This document shows positions 35,201 to 43,943 of a stretch of DNA of 46,954 nucleotides, piece after piece. This stretch comes from K189A clade bacterium (GTDB taxonomy: Bacteria > Pseudomonadota > Gammaproteobacteria > Pseudomonadales > Azotimanducaceae), in the NCBI GenBank assembly GCA_009886205.1, contig QXZU01000119.1, forward strand, positions 1 to 46,954, written 5' to 3'. The notes under the pieces are model-generated. The model was not told the origin of the DNA and searched no databases. It worked only from the letters and a program-made list of their open reading frames with translations. Made by a program: the position numbers and the translations under genes. Numbering within the stretch: position 1 is the stretch's first letter; each line of letters begins with the position of its first letter.

Positions 35201-37085
35201 GTGCTTCATGAGCGATGGTTTCTAAACGGCCAATTGCCTCATCGTAAAAGGCATCAAACAAGAGCAAGTTCTCGCACTCTTTAATGAAGTCTTGGCGCAA
35301 CTCATCGTTAAGTAAAACGTCGAGAATCGTCATATCCGCAATCGCAATGGGTTCACCACCATTTGCTAACGCGGCGATCATTCCTTCGGACAAGGCAACC
35401 AAATAACTTCTGTTAGCCTTAACATCAGAGCCTTCTCCACCCTCTACCAGGCGGGGACCAGTAATGAGCATGTTTAGCTCAGCGGTCAACTGTTTTGCCA
35501 CAAAGGTATCGGACAATCCAGCGACGCTTTGTTCCACCAAGAGTTTTTTGCCTTCGTAGGAAAAACGCTCTTGCAGCAACGATTGCAAACTAGCGTTGTT
35601 CGCGGCCACGACAAGAAACTCTCGTGGGCTCTTAACGTCTGTAATTTGCAATATATGACGAGTATCTTCGTGTTTCTCTAAATAGCTCTTCAGCGATTCT
35701 AGATTGCCCGCAGCCTCTTTCTTCCAACGATTATAAAGGAACGCCCCTACCGTTGAGAGAATGTTATGTCTGGCAAGCTCATAATTTTCTTTGGGTTCGC
35801 CAAAAATCATTTGCGCAATGCGACCACGCTCGTCGTTCATTGCTTGCCGCTTGTCTGTGTAGTTGCGCCACGATTTAGAAAGCGCTTCGTCATAAACCAC
35901 TTTGTCTGGGTCTTGTAACCAATAAAGGAAGGTCTGGCGACGTTCGCGATCGGCGCGAATATGCAGTTCACCAGAGGGAATCTCTTGGCTCGCTAGACGG
36001 CCATATTGTTGAACACTGGTCGCCTTGATACGTTTGCGTACTTGCAAGTAGCGCAGATACCGATAAGCGATACCAAAAACGTTGACGTATTCTGTTGGAT
36101 TTCTTGTCAACGTCAGTGAGGCGCTGTTTTCCATTGCCTGCAATTGGCTAGAAGGCTTCAGGTATCGCAAAAGGCTTTGCTTATAGTGATCTAAGATATA
36201 TGGGTTTTCCGCCACAAAGTCTTTGGTCAAGTTTTCAATATTTACAATACTGCCGACCAATGCGCTGCGCAGTTTTTCAATTTGTTGCGGTGGATCATTG
36301 GGGCTGTAGTCGACAATGGCGTCAATATTGCCCTGAGCATGGAGTTCAGGCGCTGACAAGCCGACGTACTTTGCACATTCCTGCCAAGATAAATTTAACC
36401 GCCTGGCAATATTCGCCAAACCAGCAGGTTGGATGGTACTGAAAACACCGTCGCGCAGACACAAGATCAAATTACTTGCAGCCAAAGGTATCGCGCCACC
36501 AGAGTACCCTACTCCGTAAATGACCCCTACTGTGGGTACGTCTACGTTACTCATTTCTGCAATAAGGCGACTGATACTGTGGGCTTGATTATTCGCGTTG
36601 GCTTCTTCGCCTGCGTCCGCGCCCGGAGTGTCCATAAAACTAACCAAGGGAATGGCTCTGGCAGAACAATATTCTGCGAAAGATGCAGCGCGCAAATGGT
36701 GCTGGGGCATCCAACTGCCTTTTTCACTGGATCTGTCTTGGGCAATAAACCCTACCGGGCGCTTTTCGCCGCCAGGAAAGTCCATAAGCAGCACGGCTTG
36801 ATAAAACGGCCCTAAGCTGTCCTCTTCTACCACTTTGCCTAATTGTCTGATTATCGCTGGCGCTGGTTCGCGACCTTGAGCTTCGGCGGGAGCAACAACA
36901 GACTCTATATAGGCGTCTATATCGAGCGCGGAGAGTTTGTCGTTGAGTTGTTCAATATCGTGTTTTGACAATAATCCGGGAACAGGTTGTTCCTCTTGCT
37001 TGATGTCAGGAAACGATGAAAAGTCTTTTGCTAGGTTCTCGGCGATAAAAAAAAGCCTATCCCCTTCAATGAGCTGTTTTTGCAC
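32232..37085 (-). CDS. Single-chain biotin-dependent acyl-CoA carboxylase (CT-alpha, linker, CT-beta, BC, BCCP)
   Basis: 1617 residues. Residues about 85-310 resemble AccA (SFMDTPGADAGEEANANNQ, YGVGYSGGAIP). About 330-780 is a mostly helical, uncharacterised stretch. About 800-1010 resembles AccD without its zinc ribbon (FISSGGMQTKEGAGAL, FGYGDCTGGAQASF). About 1040-1500 is biotin carboxylase (LHPGIGFLSEN, KAVHGGGGKGI, MEMNTRLQVEHPVTE). The C-terminus is a biotinyl domain with EAMKIF; Lys1569 should carry biotin. All residues needed for ATP use look intact. The acyl-CoA substrate is unknown. The order differs from the usual separate Acc subunits and from the known long-chain carboxylases. The start is GTG, without a clear ribosome site. 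It is divergent from moaB. Confidence 0.9.
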   Translation of the reverse strand: MQKQLIEGDRLFFIAENLAKDFSSFPDIKQEEQPVPGLLSKHDIEQLNDKLSALDIDAYIESVVAPAEAQGREPAPAIIRQLGKVVEEDSLGPFYQAVLLMDFPGGEKRPVGFIAQDRSSEKGSWMPQHHLRAASFAEYCSARAIPLVSFMDTPGADAGEEANANNQAHSISRLIAEMSNVDVPTVGVIYGVGYSGGAIPLAASNLILCLRDGVFSTIQPAGLANIARRLNLSWQECAKYVGLSAPELHAQGNIDAIVDYSPNDPPQQIEKLRSALVGSIVNIENLTKDFVAENPYILDHYKQSLLRYLKPSSQLQAMENSASLTLTRNPTEYVNVFGIAYRYLRYLQVRKRIKATSVQQYGRLASQEIPSGELHIRADRERRQTFLYWLQDPDKVVYDEALSKSWRNYTDKRQAMNDERGRIAQMIFGEPKENYELARHNILSTVGAFLYNRWKKEAAGNLESLKSYLEKHEDTRHILQITDVKSPREFLVVAANNASLQSLLQERFSYEGKKLLVEQSVAGLSDTFVAKQLTAELNMLITGPRLVEGGEGSDVKANRSYLVALSEGMIAALANGGEPIAIADMTILDVLLNDELRQDFIKECENLLLFDAFYDEAIGRLETIAHEAQTDQVLSLGSAEKLIDGAVSAAGLMLKISVSDPVEQAALKNQLFDWYQRILKMPKGSEFFRTVEEWKKLSFAHLADALFVIVTYFFSTLFNSYVVAERDGKNYQGRITPRNIGRRKDFWNRLDMAYNDLQMQGVLRKVKANNKFGYQDIIDRYFDQWENRYDDLLSSDPCSFPGFRLSIESALNNDLPPCGVVTGIGTLKETNEGAIANPRVGVVISNVQFQAGAFDMASAEKVCRLLVECAEQSLPVVCFISSGGMQTKEGAGALFSMAAVNDRITRFVRDHDLPVIIFGYGDCTGGAQASFVTHPLVQTYYFSGTSMPFAGQIVVSSNLPLKSILSNYLSATPGSMQGLVKHPFYSELEDNLAEVDADIPHPKDSVEDVIAGILSGGLEEQRPIVVAQRPVFTDEELIRPTRKVLIHARGCTAAKLIRIAQQQNVDVVLVQSDPDMESMAVDQLRPQDTVVCIGGNTPDESYLNAMSVLNVAENEGVDSLHPGIGFLSENSGFAELVRSRGINFIGPPVSSMETMGNKSNAINTALRLKVPVVPGSHGIMTNVERAAEVALDIGYPILIKAVHGGGGKGIQVVEGAQEFEQLFHRVGLEARSAFGNGDVYLEKYVTSLRHIEAQLLRDTHGNTRVLGIRDCSVQRDKQKVIEESGSTMLPEDLLATVLRSTADIADEVGYVGAGTVEFIYDLRSNAVYFMEMNTRLQVEHPVTEWTSGVNIVAEQFRIASGESIADLKIADNGYSIEARVTAERLVVQANGDVVFRPHPGQIDECVFPEEDGVEIIATVGPGKFVSPYYDSMVAQLVVHAESRDAAADKLIDYLSRVVITGICTNIPLLRMILADETFRKGIYDTNYLPEMLQRIDIEALISDIESNSGAKGENIDSNAVRIDGTDELKVLAPATAIFYSAPSPSEPEYVAVGQKIGLTETLCQLEAMKIFNPLTLKDFNLDGEVYDPSRSYQVTRVNISNGQQVNVGDLLFVVKPV

Positions 37086-37152
37086 TATTTTGGACTATCT
37101 AAGGATTCGCGCTACTCTAGCTACTTGTGCCGCTAATCGCAATTCTAGCAAT

Positions 37153-37665
37153 ATGAAAAATATGACAAAAATCACCTGTTCCGTACTGACTATTTCCGAC
37201 ACTCGCACACTTATAGATGACAAATCTGGCAACCTGTTGAGCCAATACATCCGCGAAGCCGGACATGAATTACACCACCGCGACATCGTCAAAGACGACA
37301 TCTACGCAATCAGATCAATCGTTTCCCAATGGATTGCTGCGCCAGAAGTTAACGTTGTTATCACTACAGGCGGCACCGGGTTTACCGGTAGAGACAGCAC
37401 TCCTGAGGCGCTTAAGCCATTGTTTGATAAGGACATTGAAGGCTTTGGAGAATTATTTCGGCAAATTTCCTTTGCTGAGATTGGCACCTCCACTATTCAG
37501 TCCAGAGCCGTAGGAGGGCTCGCGAACGGTACTTTGATCTTTAGCCTGCCAGGGTCTTCGGGCGCCGTAACTACTGGGTGGACAAAAATTCTGGTAAATC
37601 AGTTAGATATCAATTTTCGCCCCTGCAACTTCGCAGAACTGATTCCACGCTTTAACGAGGCCTAG
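37153..37665 (+). CDS. moaB: Molybdenum cofactor biosynthesis protein MoaB
   Basis: 170 residues from ATG 37153, the same length as E. coli MoaB; ATG 37162 is an alternative, and the longer open frame upstream runs antisense into the carboxylase gene. ITTGGTGFTGRDSTPEAL is the MPT-binding signature, and EIGTSTIQSRAVGGLANGTLIFSLPGSSGA is the conserved second half. MoaB/MogA proteins adenylylate molybdopterin. No other moa or mod gene is in the window. It is divergent from the carboxylase, 67 bp apart. Confidence 0.92.
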   Translation: MKNMTKITCSVLTISDTRTLIDDKSGNLLSQYIREAGHELHHRDIVKDDIYAIRSIVSQWIAAPEVNVVITTGGTGFTGRDSTPEALKPLFDKDIEGFGELFRQISFAEIGTSTIQSRAVGGLANGTLIFSLPGSSGAVTTGWTKILVNQLDINFRPCNFAELIPRFNEA

Positions 37666-37740
37666 CCCCCTCATTCATGACTTGGGGGTCGCCTTATACC
37701 GATATGATGGCGAAATCAGCGCACTCAAGAGTAGCCCTGA

Positions 37741-37833
37741 ACTGAGTCTCTCAGTAAACTCAGACCCACCGAGGACAAGTTTCAACAGATATGTATTTGT
37801 CATCTGGTCTCTAACTGAGACCAGAAATTTTTT
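37741..37833 (+). promoter_or_regulatory. Terminator/attenuator-like leader before the thiolase gene
   Basis: TCTGGTCTC, loop TAACT, GAGACCAGA (perfect 9 bp), then AATTTTTT, forms an intrinsic terminator ending 35 bp before the thiolase start. An upstream hairpin at 37741-37755 (ACTGAG, TCT, CTCAGT) contains TCTCAGT, which can instead pair with ACTGAGA (37814-37820) of the terminator stem. This gives mutually exclusive structures. It may simply terminate moaB, or attenuate the thiolase gene. Confidence 0.6.
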
Positions 37834-37867
37834 CCAATCTGCTTAGTAAAACAATAGGGACCATCCA

Positions 37868-39028
37868 GTGAGCGAATCAATCTACATTCTTGGTGCAGCA
37901 CGCACCCCAGTTGGCAGCTTTCAAGGCAGCCTTGCATCTCAATCAGCCCCGGAGCTAGGTGCTCACGCTATTGCTGCGGCGCTGGCCAATGGACAAGTTA
38001 ACGTCGATGAGGTCAACGAAGTCATTATTGGTAATGTAGTCAGCTCGGCCTTGAAGCAAGCCCCCGCACGCCAAGCCATGCGCATGGCTGACCTGCCGGA
38101 CAGCTGCGCTGCAACAACAATCAACAAAGTTTGCGGTTCAGGTATGAAAGCAACCATGTTGGCGATGGACCTCATTAAGGCTGGCAGCGCTGATACGGTA
38201 GTTGCCGGCGGCATGGAAAGCATGAGCAATGCCCCCTACTTAGTTGCTAAGGCACGTACCGGCTTGAGAATGGGTCACGCTGGCATGCTCGACTCGTTAT
38301 TTACAGATGGCTTAGAGGACGCAGAAACTGGCGGCTCGATGGGTTCTTTCGCGCAAAATACCGCTGACGAACACCAACTGACCCGCGAGGCCATGGACGC
38401 TTACGCCATTGAGTCAGTAAACCGCGCACGTGCAGCGATTGAAAACAAATCATTAGCATCTGAAATTGCTGGGATGGAAATTAACGGCACCATGGTGGAA
38501 AACGACGAACAGCCGGGCAAGGCTAAGATCGATAAAATCCCCAACCTACGCCCTGCATTTAAAGCAGACGGCACCATTACTGCTGCAAACGCGTCCTCCA
38601 TATCTGACGGCGCTTCAGCACTGGTGCTGACCCGCGAGAGCAGTCTTGCTGGAAGAGACCCGTTAGCGCAAATTGTTGCCCATGCCACACACTCTATTCA
38701 CCCAAGCGAATTCACCCTAGCGCCAATCGGCGCAATTGAAAAACTGCTAGCAAAGACCGGCTGGGATTTGGACAGCGTTGACCTCTTTGAAATTAACGAA
38801 GCATTCGCAATGGTGACTATGCTGACCTCTCAATCTTTGGGCTTAGACCCAGCTAAGGTCAACGTATTCGGCGGCGCTTGCGCTCAAGGCCATCCTATTG
38901 GCTCTACCGGCAGCAGACTTATTGTGACCCTCGCACACGCGATGAAAAACCAAGGCAAAAAACGCGGCATTGCTGCACTGTGCATTGGCGGTGGCGAAGC
39001 CACTGCAGTGGCGTTAGAACGCAACTAA
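37868..39028 (+). CDS. Acetyl-CoA C-acetyltransferase (biosynthetic-type thiolase)
   Basis: 386 residues. All catalytic elements are present: nucleophilic Cys89 in NKVCGSGMKAT, the NEAFA motif, and GGACAQGHPIGSTGSR with its His, plus ALCIGGGEA with the acid/base Cys. The length and GHPIGSTGSR fit AtoB/PhaA-type thiolases, which join two acetyl-CoA into acetoacetyl-CoA or run in reverse. The start is GTG. It lies 36 bp before fabY on the same strand, so the two are probably co-transcribed, behind an attenuator-like leader. PhaA versus AtoB role cannot be separated, as no phaB or phaC is here. Confidence 0.92.
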   Translation: MSESIYILGAARTPVGSFQGSLASQSAPELGAHAIAAALANGQVNVDEVNEVIIGNVVSSALKQAPARQAMRMADLPDSCAATTINKVCGSGMKATMLAMDLIKAGSADTVVAGGMESMSNAPYLVAKARTGLRMGHAGMLDSLFTDGLEDAETGGSMGSFAQNTADEHQLTREAMDAYAIESVNRARAAIENKSLASEIAGMEINGTMVENDEQPGKAKIDKIPNLRPAFKADGTITAANASSISDGASALVLTRESSLAGRDPLAQIVAHATHSIHPSEFTLAPIGAIEKLLAKTGWDLDSVDLFEINEAFAMVTMLTSQSLGLDPAKVNVFGGACAQGHPIGSTGSRLIVTLAHAMKNQGKKRGIAALCIGGGEATAVALERN

Positions 39029-39064
39029 AACAAGCACCTTATAACCCCGAAGTAGGAAAAATCA

Positions 39065-40936
39065 TTGAGTCAATTAAGTAATAAAAGTCGACTACCTGTA
39101 ATCGTTGGGTGCGGCGGAGTAAATTCCGCCGGCAGAGTATCCTTCAACCACAGCTATCGACGCATGGTCATTGACTCACTACCAGAGGCGAAACGCGACG
39201 CTACCTATCGCAGTCTCGCGCAAATGATGGGGCTAGATCCAGAAAGTGCTTCTCAAGACAGCCAACGAAAACACATACGCGATCACACCTTGGTCCGTCG
39301 TATTGAAAACTTCGACCCAGAGAGAGTTTACTGGCAATCCAGTGCGCAACTAAAAGGCGAAGGCAGCGAAGCTGTTAGTTTTGTGCTGGCAAAAAAGCAG
39401 TTACCGGTTGAGATTCCGCAGAACTGGGAAGTTAAAGCGCTTAGCGACAAAGAGGTGTTGATCACCACGACTGAACCGCTGAGCGTTATGTTGCCCGACT
39501 TTAGACCATCTAAAGTCACCAGCGCAGGTCAGCTTCCCTCAGGGTTCGACCCTGCAGCCCTTTACCAAAGCCGCAACCACCCACGCGGGCTGCAAATGAC
39601 AGTGTTTGCAGCCTCCGACGCACTCAGATCAACAGGCTTTACTATCCCCGAGTTAAAGACTTTGTGCCGCCCTGACCAGATTGCAGTTTATTCCGGCTCT
39701 GCCATGGGACAATTAGACGCCGAATCTTATGGCGGGCTAATGCAGAATTCGCTGATGGGCAAACGCCCTAGCTCTAAGCACGTGGCCCTAGGGCTACCAG
39801 AAATGCCTGGCGACTTTGTCAACGCCTACGTGCTCGGTTCAGTGGGCGAGACTGCCGGTATCATCGGCGCCTGCGCGACATTCCTCTACAACGTTAAAAG
39901 AGGCTTAGACGAGATCAGATCTGGCAACAAACGCATAGTCGTTGTTGGCAACTCTGAAGCACCTGTCGTTCCCGGAGTAATAGAGGGTTATCGCACCATG
40001 GGCGCGCTAGCAGAAGACGAGGCCTTAATGGCTCTCGACGGATCTACAAGCGTTGACAATCGCCGCGCATGCAGACCCTTTTCCTCTAACGCAGGTTTTA
40101 CCGTTGCCGAGTCTTCAGTTTGGATCGTATTGATGGACGACGAGCTTGCTATGGAGAGTGGCGCTCGCGTTCTAGGTTCAGTTGCAGATGTGGCCGTTAA
40201 CGCAGATGGCTATAAAAAATCCATTCCTGGCCCTGGCATTGGGAACTACGTGACGGTGGCTAAAACCATGGCTACTGCCCGCGCAATCCTTGGTGAAGAA
40301 GGCCTGCGCCAACACACCTATATGCAAGCCCATGGTACTGGCACACCACAAAACCGAGTCACCGAGTCGCAAATTCTTAACGAACTTGCCAGCAACTTCG
40401 GTATAGACAATTGGTTAGTGGGCGCAATCAAATGCTATGTAGGTCACTCAATGGCGCCAGCTGGCGGCGATCAACTTTCAGCAATATTGGGTGCTTGGGA
40501 AGATGGCTTGGTGCCTGGCATCAGTACTATTGACCACATTGCCGAAGATGTAGAGCAGAGCAACCTGCACTTACCCATGGAGCACGTGGAACATGCGCCA
40601 GATGCTATGAAGGGCGCATTTATTAACTCCAAAGGATTTGGTGGAAACAACGCCACCGGGCTGTTTTTATCGCCCTTCCAAACACGTGCGATGCTCGAGC
40701 AACGCTGGGGCAAAAAAGCTTTCTCCGCATTTTGCGCAAAGCAAGAACAAGCAGAAACCAATGCTCAGGACTACGACGACGTGGCAGATAGCGGAAGCAT
40801 TTCACCTATTTACAAGTTTGGCGAAGATGTTTTAAGTGGCACCGATCTAACGATTACCCCAAGTGCAATACACATACCTGGGTTCGGCAAACCAGTATCA
40901 CTAGACGCTGAAAATCCTTTTGAGGATATGACCTAG
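39065..40936 (+). CDS. fabY: FabY-type beta-ketoacyl-ACP synthase
   Basis: 623 residues from a TTG start with AGTAGGA upstream. The N-terminal LPVIVGCGGVNSAGRVSFNHSYRRMVIDSL closely resembles Pseudomonas FabY, a large ketoacyl synthase that starts fatty acid synthesis by condensing acetyl-CoA with malonyl-ACP. The KS triad is visible: Cys270 (IIGACATF), His423 (QAHGTGTPQN) and His461 (KCYVGHSMAPAGG), with Lys456. About 165 N-terminal residues lie before the main KS core. It follows a thiolase gene by 36 bp, linking acetoacetyl-CoA and fatty-acid initiation. The FabY assignment is by remembered similarity. Confidence 0.8.
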   Translation: MSQLSNKSRLPVIVGCGGVNSAGRVSFNHSYRRMVIDSLPEAKRDATYRSLAQMMGLDPESASQDSQRKHIRDHTLVRRIENFDPERVYWQSSAQLKGEGSEAVSFVLAKKQLPVEIPQNWEVKALSDKEVLITTTEPLSVMLPDFRPSKVTSAGQLPSGFDPAALYQSRNHPRGLQMTVFAASDALRSTGFTIPELKTLCRPDQIAVYSGSAMGQLDAESYGGLMQNSLMGKRPSSKHVALGLPEMPGDFVNAYVLGSVGETAGIIGACATFLYNVKRGLDEIRSGNKRIVVVGNSEAPVVPGVIEGYRTMGALAEDEALMALDGSTSVDNRRACRPFSSNAGFTVAESSVWIVLMDDELAMESGARVLGSVADVAVNADGYKKSIPGPGIGNYVTVAKTMATARAILGEEGLRQHTYMQAHGTGTPQNRVTESQILNELASNFGIDNWLVGAIKCYVGHSMAPAGGDQLSAILGAWEDGLVPGISTIDHIAEDVEQSNLHLPMEHVEHAPDAMKGAFINSKGFGGNNATGLFLSPFQTRAMLEQRWGKKAFSAFCAKQEQAETNAQDYDDVADSGSISPIYKFGEDVLSGTDLTITPSAIHIPGFGKPVSLDAENPFEDMT

Positions 40937-40965
40937 CAAATCCGACCTACTCTAACCGTTTGCAC

Positions 40966-41739
40966 CTAGTGAAGGGTTTCATTCTTCACCTCCAATCCCC
41001 GGGCCTTTTCTTCAGCCAAGGTTGTGAGTTCAGGGTAAGGGCAAATAGCTGCGCAAATTGTAAACTCCTCCCGCGCGGCACTTAGCACGCCTAACTTCTG
41101 CCAACACTCACCTCGCTCAAAATGCAAAGAAGCCATGACTTCCGGGCTATTGTTATCAATAGCAAATTGATAATCGATGATCTCCAAAACTTGCTGCCAA
41201 TTCTCCGCCTGCATATACATGGCCTTAATATTGTTCAGCATACGCAGCCCAACCATGATCGTTGTTGCCTCAATGAGCATCATTGGGGCGTTTGCCACAT
41301 CTAAATCGCCCGCCTCAATAACGCACATATTCATGGGATCTACGAGCACTCCCTCAATCCGCGCCAAAAAGTGTCCCGGGAAATTTATCCCACAAGCAGT
41401 CAAACCCAGCCGCCGCGCACCTTCAACCAACAGTATGCTCAGGGCTATTGGTATGCCTTGTTTTTGCCTTAAAACCCAATCCATACTGCTATGAGTTAAG
41501 TCAACTGCCGAGTGAGGCGTTTCGCCAAATCCAAATTGCCTGTACTTTTCTAACAATTGATCTACGCCATCAATCTTTGGCTCACTGATACTGGCGATAA
41601 ACTGCTCAAAATTCTCTCGAACCGCCTGCAAGTCCATGTCTGGATCAATCAACTTTCCCACCAGCAGCGCCATTTCGAACTCTTGAGCATCTAGGGCGCT
41701 CACATCTGCAAATGCTTTGATTAGTTGATTTTTACTCAT
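40966..41739 (-). CDS. SirB1-family protein (transglutaminase-like with TPR tail)
   Basis: 257 residues. RQKQGIPIALSILLVEGARRLGL followed by GINFPGHFLARIEG is the SirB1 core, a transglutaminase-like fold in which the His/Asp (GHFL, LVDPM) remain but the usual Cys is not obvious. The C-terminal 80 residues form two TPR-like helical pairs (AMYMQAENWQQVLEIIDYQFAID...). Function is unknown; in many gammaproteobacteria it sits near prfA/hemK. Here it follows prfC on the same strand by 53 bp. Confidence 0.85.
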   Translation of the reverse strand: MSKNQLIKAFADVSALDAQEFEMALLVGKLIDPDMDLQAVRENFEQFIASISEPKIDGVDQLLEKYRQFGFGETPHSAVDLTHSSMDWVLRQKQGIPIALSILLVEGARRLGLTACGINFPGHFLARIEGVLVDPMNMCVIEAGDLDVANAPMMLIEATTIMVGLRMLNNIKAMYMQAENWQQVLEIIDYQFAIDNNSPEVMASLHFERGECWQKLGVLSAAREEFTICAAICPYPELTTLAEEKARGLEVKNETLH

Positions 41740-41792
41740 CAGGCTTATTCATTAGAGCAAAACTCTGCATCGCTAGCGTTACAAACAGTCAT

Positions 41793-43385
41793 TTAGTGCT
41801 CACGCGTTTTACTGAAGTTAATGTCTGGCCAGCGGTCCTGAATGACACTGAGATTGACTCTACTTGTCGCCAGGTAGGTCAAGTACCCGCCACCATCTAT
41901 CGCAAGATTTTCTTGATTCTTATTGCGAAAGTCAGCAAGCATTTTTTCGTCATCACACTGTATCCAGCGCGCGGTAAAAATAGTCGAGTTCTCCCAAATA
42001 CACTCAGCCCTATATTCGTCTCGCAGACGAAATGAGACTAAGTCGAACTGCAGCACGCCCACTGCGCCGACAACAATTTCATTCTTCGACAATGGGATAA
42101 AGGCTTGGGTCGCGCCCTCCTCTGCCAACTGCTTAACACCTTTCTCAAGCTGTTTCCCACGCAATGGATCTTTGACTCTCACACGCCTAAACATCTCTGG
42201 CGCAAAGTTGGGAATACCAATAAATTCGTGCTTTTCCCCTTCTGAGAAAGCGTCGCCAATTTGAATAGTGCCATGATTATGCAAACCAATAATGTCGCCC
42301 GCAAAAGCCTCTTCGGTATGCACTCGGTCACCGGCCATAAAAGTCACTGCATCGGCAATCTTAATGTCTTTATTGGTACGCAGATGACGCATCTTCATAC
42401 CTTGACGGTAGGTGCCGGAACACACACGCATAAAGGCAATACGGTCTCTGTGCTTGGGATCCATATTCGCCTGTATCTTAAAAACAAAACCGCTGAACTT
42501 CTCTTCCGAAGGCAATACTTCCCGCGCCTGCGTCATTCTAGGTTGGGGCGATGGGGCCTGTTCAACAAACCCATCAAGCATTTGTCTAACACCAAAATTT
42601 CCTAACGCGGTACCAAAGTAGACTGGGCTGACCGTGGCGTTTTCAAAGTCTTCTTGGTTGTACTCATGGCTCGCGCCGCGGACCAACTCAATTTCATCAA
42701 CGTAATCTGCGTGCTCTAAGCCTAGGTATTCTTTCGCTTCATCACTCTCAAGACCTTCTATCACCCTGTATGGGAAAATATGATGCCCTTGGCTTTTTGC
42801 AAAACAAACAATGCGATCATCTGCTAGCTCGTAAATACCTTTAAAATGCTGACCCATACCAATGGGCCAATTCATGGGCGCGCATTGAATCTGCAAAATA
42901 TCTTCAATTTCGTCTAATACTTCTATCGGATCTCTGATTTCGCGATCCAATTTGTTGATAAAGGTGACAATGGGCGTGTCACGCAGACGACATACTTCCA
43001 TGAGCTTAATGGTACGCGGCTCTACACCCTTGGCACCGTCAATGACCATTAAGGCAGAATCCACAGCCGTGAGCGTTCTGTAAGTGTCTTCAGAAAAATC
43101 CTCGTGCCCCGGTGTGTCGAGCAGGTTCACCGTACGTCCCTCATAGGGAAACTGCATTACCGACGTGGTCACCGAGATGCCACGCTCTTGCTCCATGGTC
43201 ATCCAGTCAGAGGTCGCATGTCTGTCGGATTTTCTAGATTTCACCGTACCCGCCAATTTAATGGCGTTGCCAAATAACAGCAGTTTCTCAGTGATCGTGG
43301 TCTTACCCGCATCTGGGTGAGAAATTATCGCAAAGGTGCGTCTTTTTTTAACATGCTCAATACTCAAAACATCTGCCTTTGTCAT
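41793..43385 (-). CDS. prfC: Peptide chain release factor 3
   Basis: 530 residues, the normal length. GTPase motifs are complete: [15 protein letters not shown] (G1), the [11 protein letters not shown] switch [17 protein letters not shown] (G3) and FINKLDRE (G4). The RF3-specific middle and C-terminal domains follow ([43 protein letters not shown]). It recycles RF1/RF2 from the ribosome after termination. ATG start. Confidence 0.97.
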   Translation of the reverse strand: MTKADVLSIEHVKKRRTFAIISHPDAGKTTITEKLLLFGNAIKLAGTVKSRKSDRHATSDWMTMEQERGISVTTSVMQFPYEGRTVNLLDTPGHEDFSEDTYRTLTAVDSALMVIDGAKGVEPRTIKLMEVCRLRDTPIVTFINKLDREIRDPIEVLDEIEDILQIQCAPMNWPIGMGQHFKGIYELADDRIVCFAKSQGHHIFPYRVIEGLESDEAKEYLGLEHADYVDEIELVRGASHEYNQEDFENATVSPVYFGTALGNFGVRQMLDGFVEQAPSPQPRMTQAREVLPSEEKFSGFVFKIQANMDPKHRDRIAFMRVCSGTYRQGMKMRHLRTNKDIKIADAVTFMAGDRVHTEEAFAGDIIGLHNHGTIQIGDAFSEGEKHEFIGIPNFAPEMFRRVRVKDPLRGKQLEKGVKQLAEEGATQAFIPLSKNEIVVGAVGVLQFDLVSFRLRDEYRAECIWENSTIFTARWIQCDDEKMLADFRNKNQENLAIDGGGYLTYLATSRVNLSVIQDRWPDINFSKTREH

Positions 43386-43943
43386 ATTCTGTTTATATAT
43401 TGTTTTAGATCAACTCCTAGGCACGCCTAAGGGATTAAGCGCGCCCATCCACTGATCAAATTGAAGCCGCCAATTGTATAGCCTTATCAGCGACGGTGTC
43501 AGATTTTCCACAGCAAAACCCGAAAGTCGCCTATTCTCAAACAGGACCAAGCTCGCGCTGAAAAGCTGCCGGCGAGGCGGCTTCTGAGTCGCATCTTGAG
43601 CTGACGAAATCCACCAAAAATATACAAATCCACATCAAACTGCCTCCAGCAAATTTAGCCAACTCGCGAAAAATGCCGCCACCGGGCCAAAACAAGATAT
43701 TCGCAGCTACCACTTGCGGCAATTCTTGCCGCTACTGTCGCCTAAGAACTACCGTCAATCGACACGTTAAATAAATGCCGACTAATTTAGTGAATAGTTC
43801 AGAAACATGATGATGGAACAAACACTCTCTCAAAGTTGATTTTTTCGCATCAGATAAAAGAGAACTTGTTAAGTCTCAATGAAACGAAAGTTAGGTAGAC
43901 AAAAGTTGAACCTAAAAAGTTAAACCTAAAAAGGATGACAATT
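43386..43943. other. 558-bp intergenic region before the bufferin-type operon
   Basis: No credible gene lies here; a 61-codon minus-strand frame has no support. It contains a perfect 7-bp hairpin at 43716-43732 (GCGGCAA, TTC, TTGCCGC) without a T tract. Near the end, 43901-43932 holds a direct repeat, AAAAGTTGAACCT / AAAAGTTAAACCT, directly before the ribosome site of the precursor gene. This is a likely place for the operon promoter and for a metal- or ECF-sigma-responsive control, but I could not assign -35/-10 boxes with confidence. Confidence 0.6.
43901..43927 (+). repeat. Direct repeat in the bufferin-type operon leader
   Basis: AAAAGTTGAACCT is followed at once by AAAAAGTTAAACCT (one mismatch over 13 shared bases), ending seven bases before the first ATG. 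It may be a regulator site or part of the untranslated leader. Confidence 0.7.

Noticed and set aside
36937-37152. Upstream extension of the moaB frame
   Set aside because: It runs antisense through the carboxylase start and adds 72 residues; MoaB of normal length starts at 37153.
43537-43722. 61-codon minus-strand frame in the gap before the bufferin-type operon
   Set aside because: No ribosome site, no homology seen, short; treated as intergenic.
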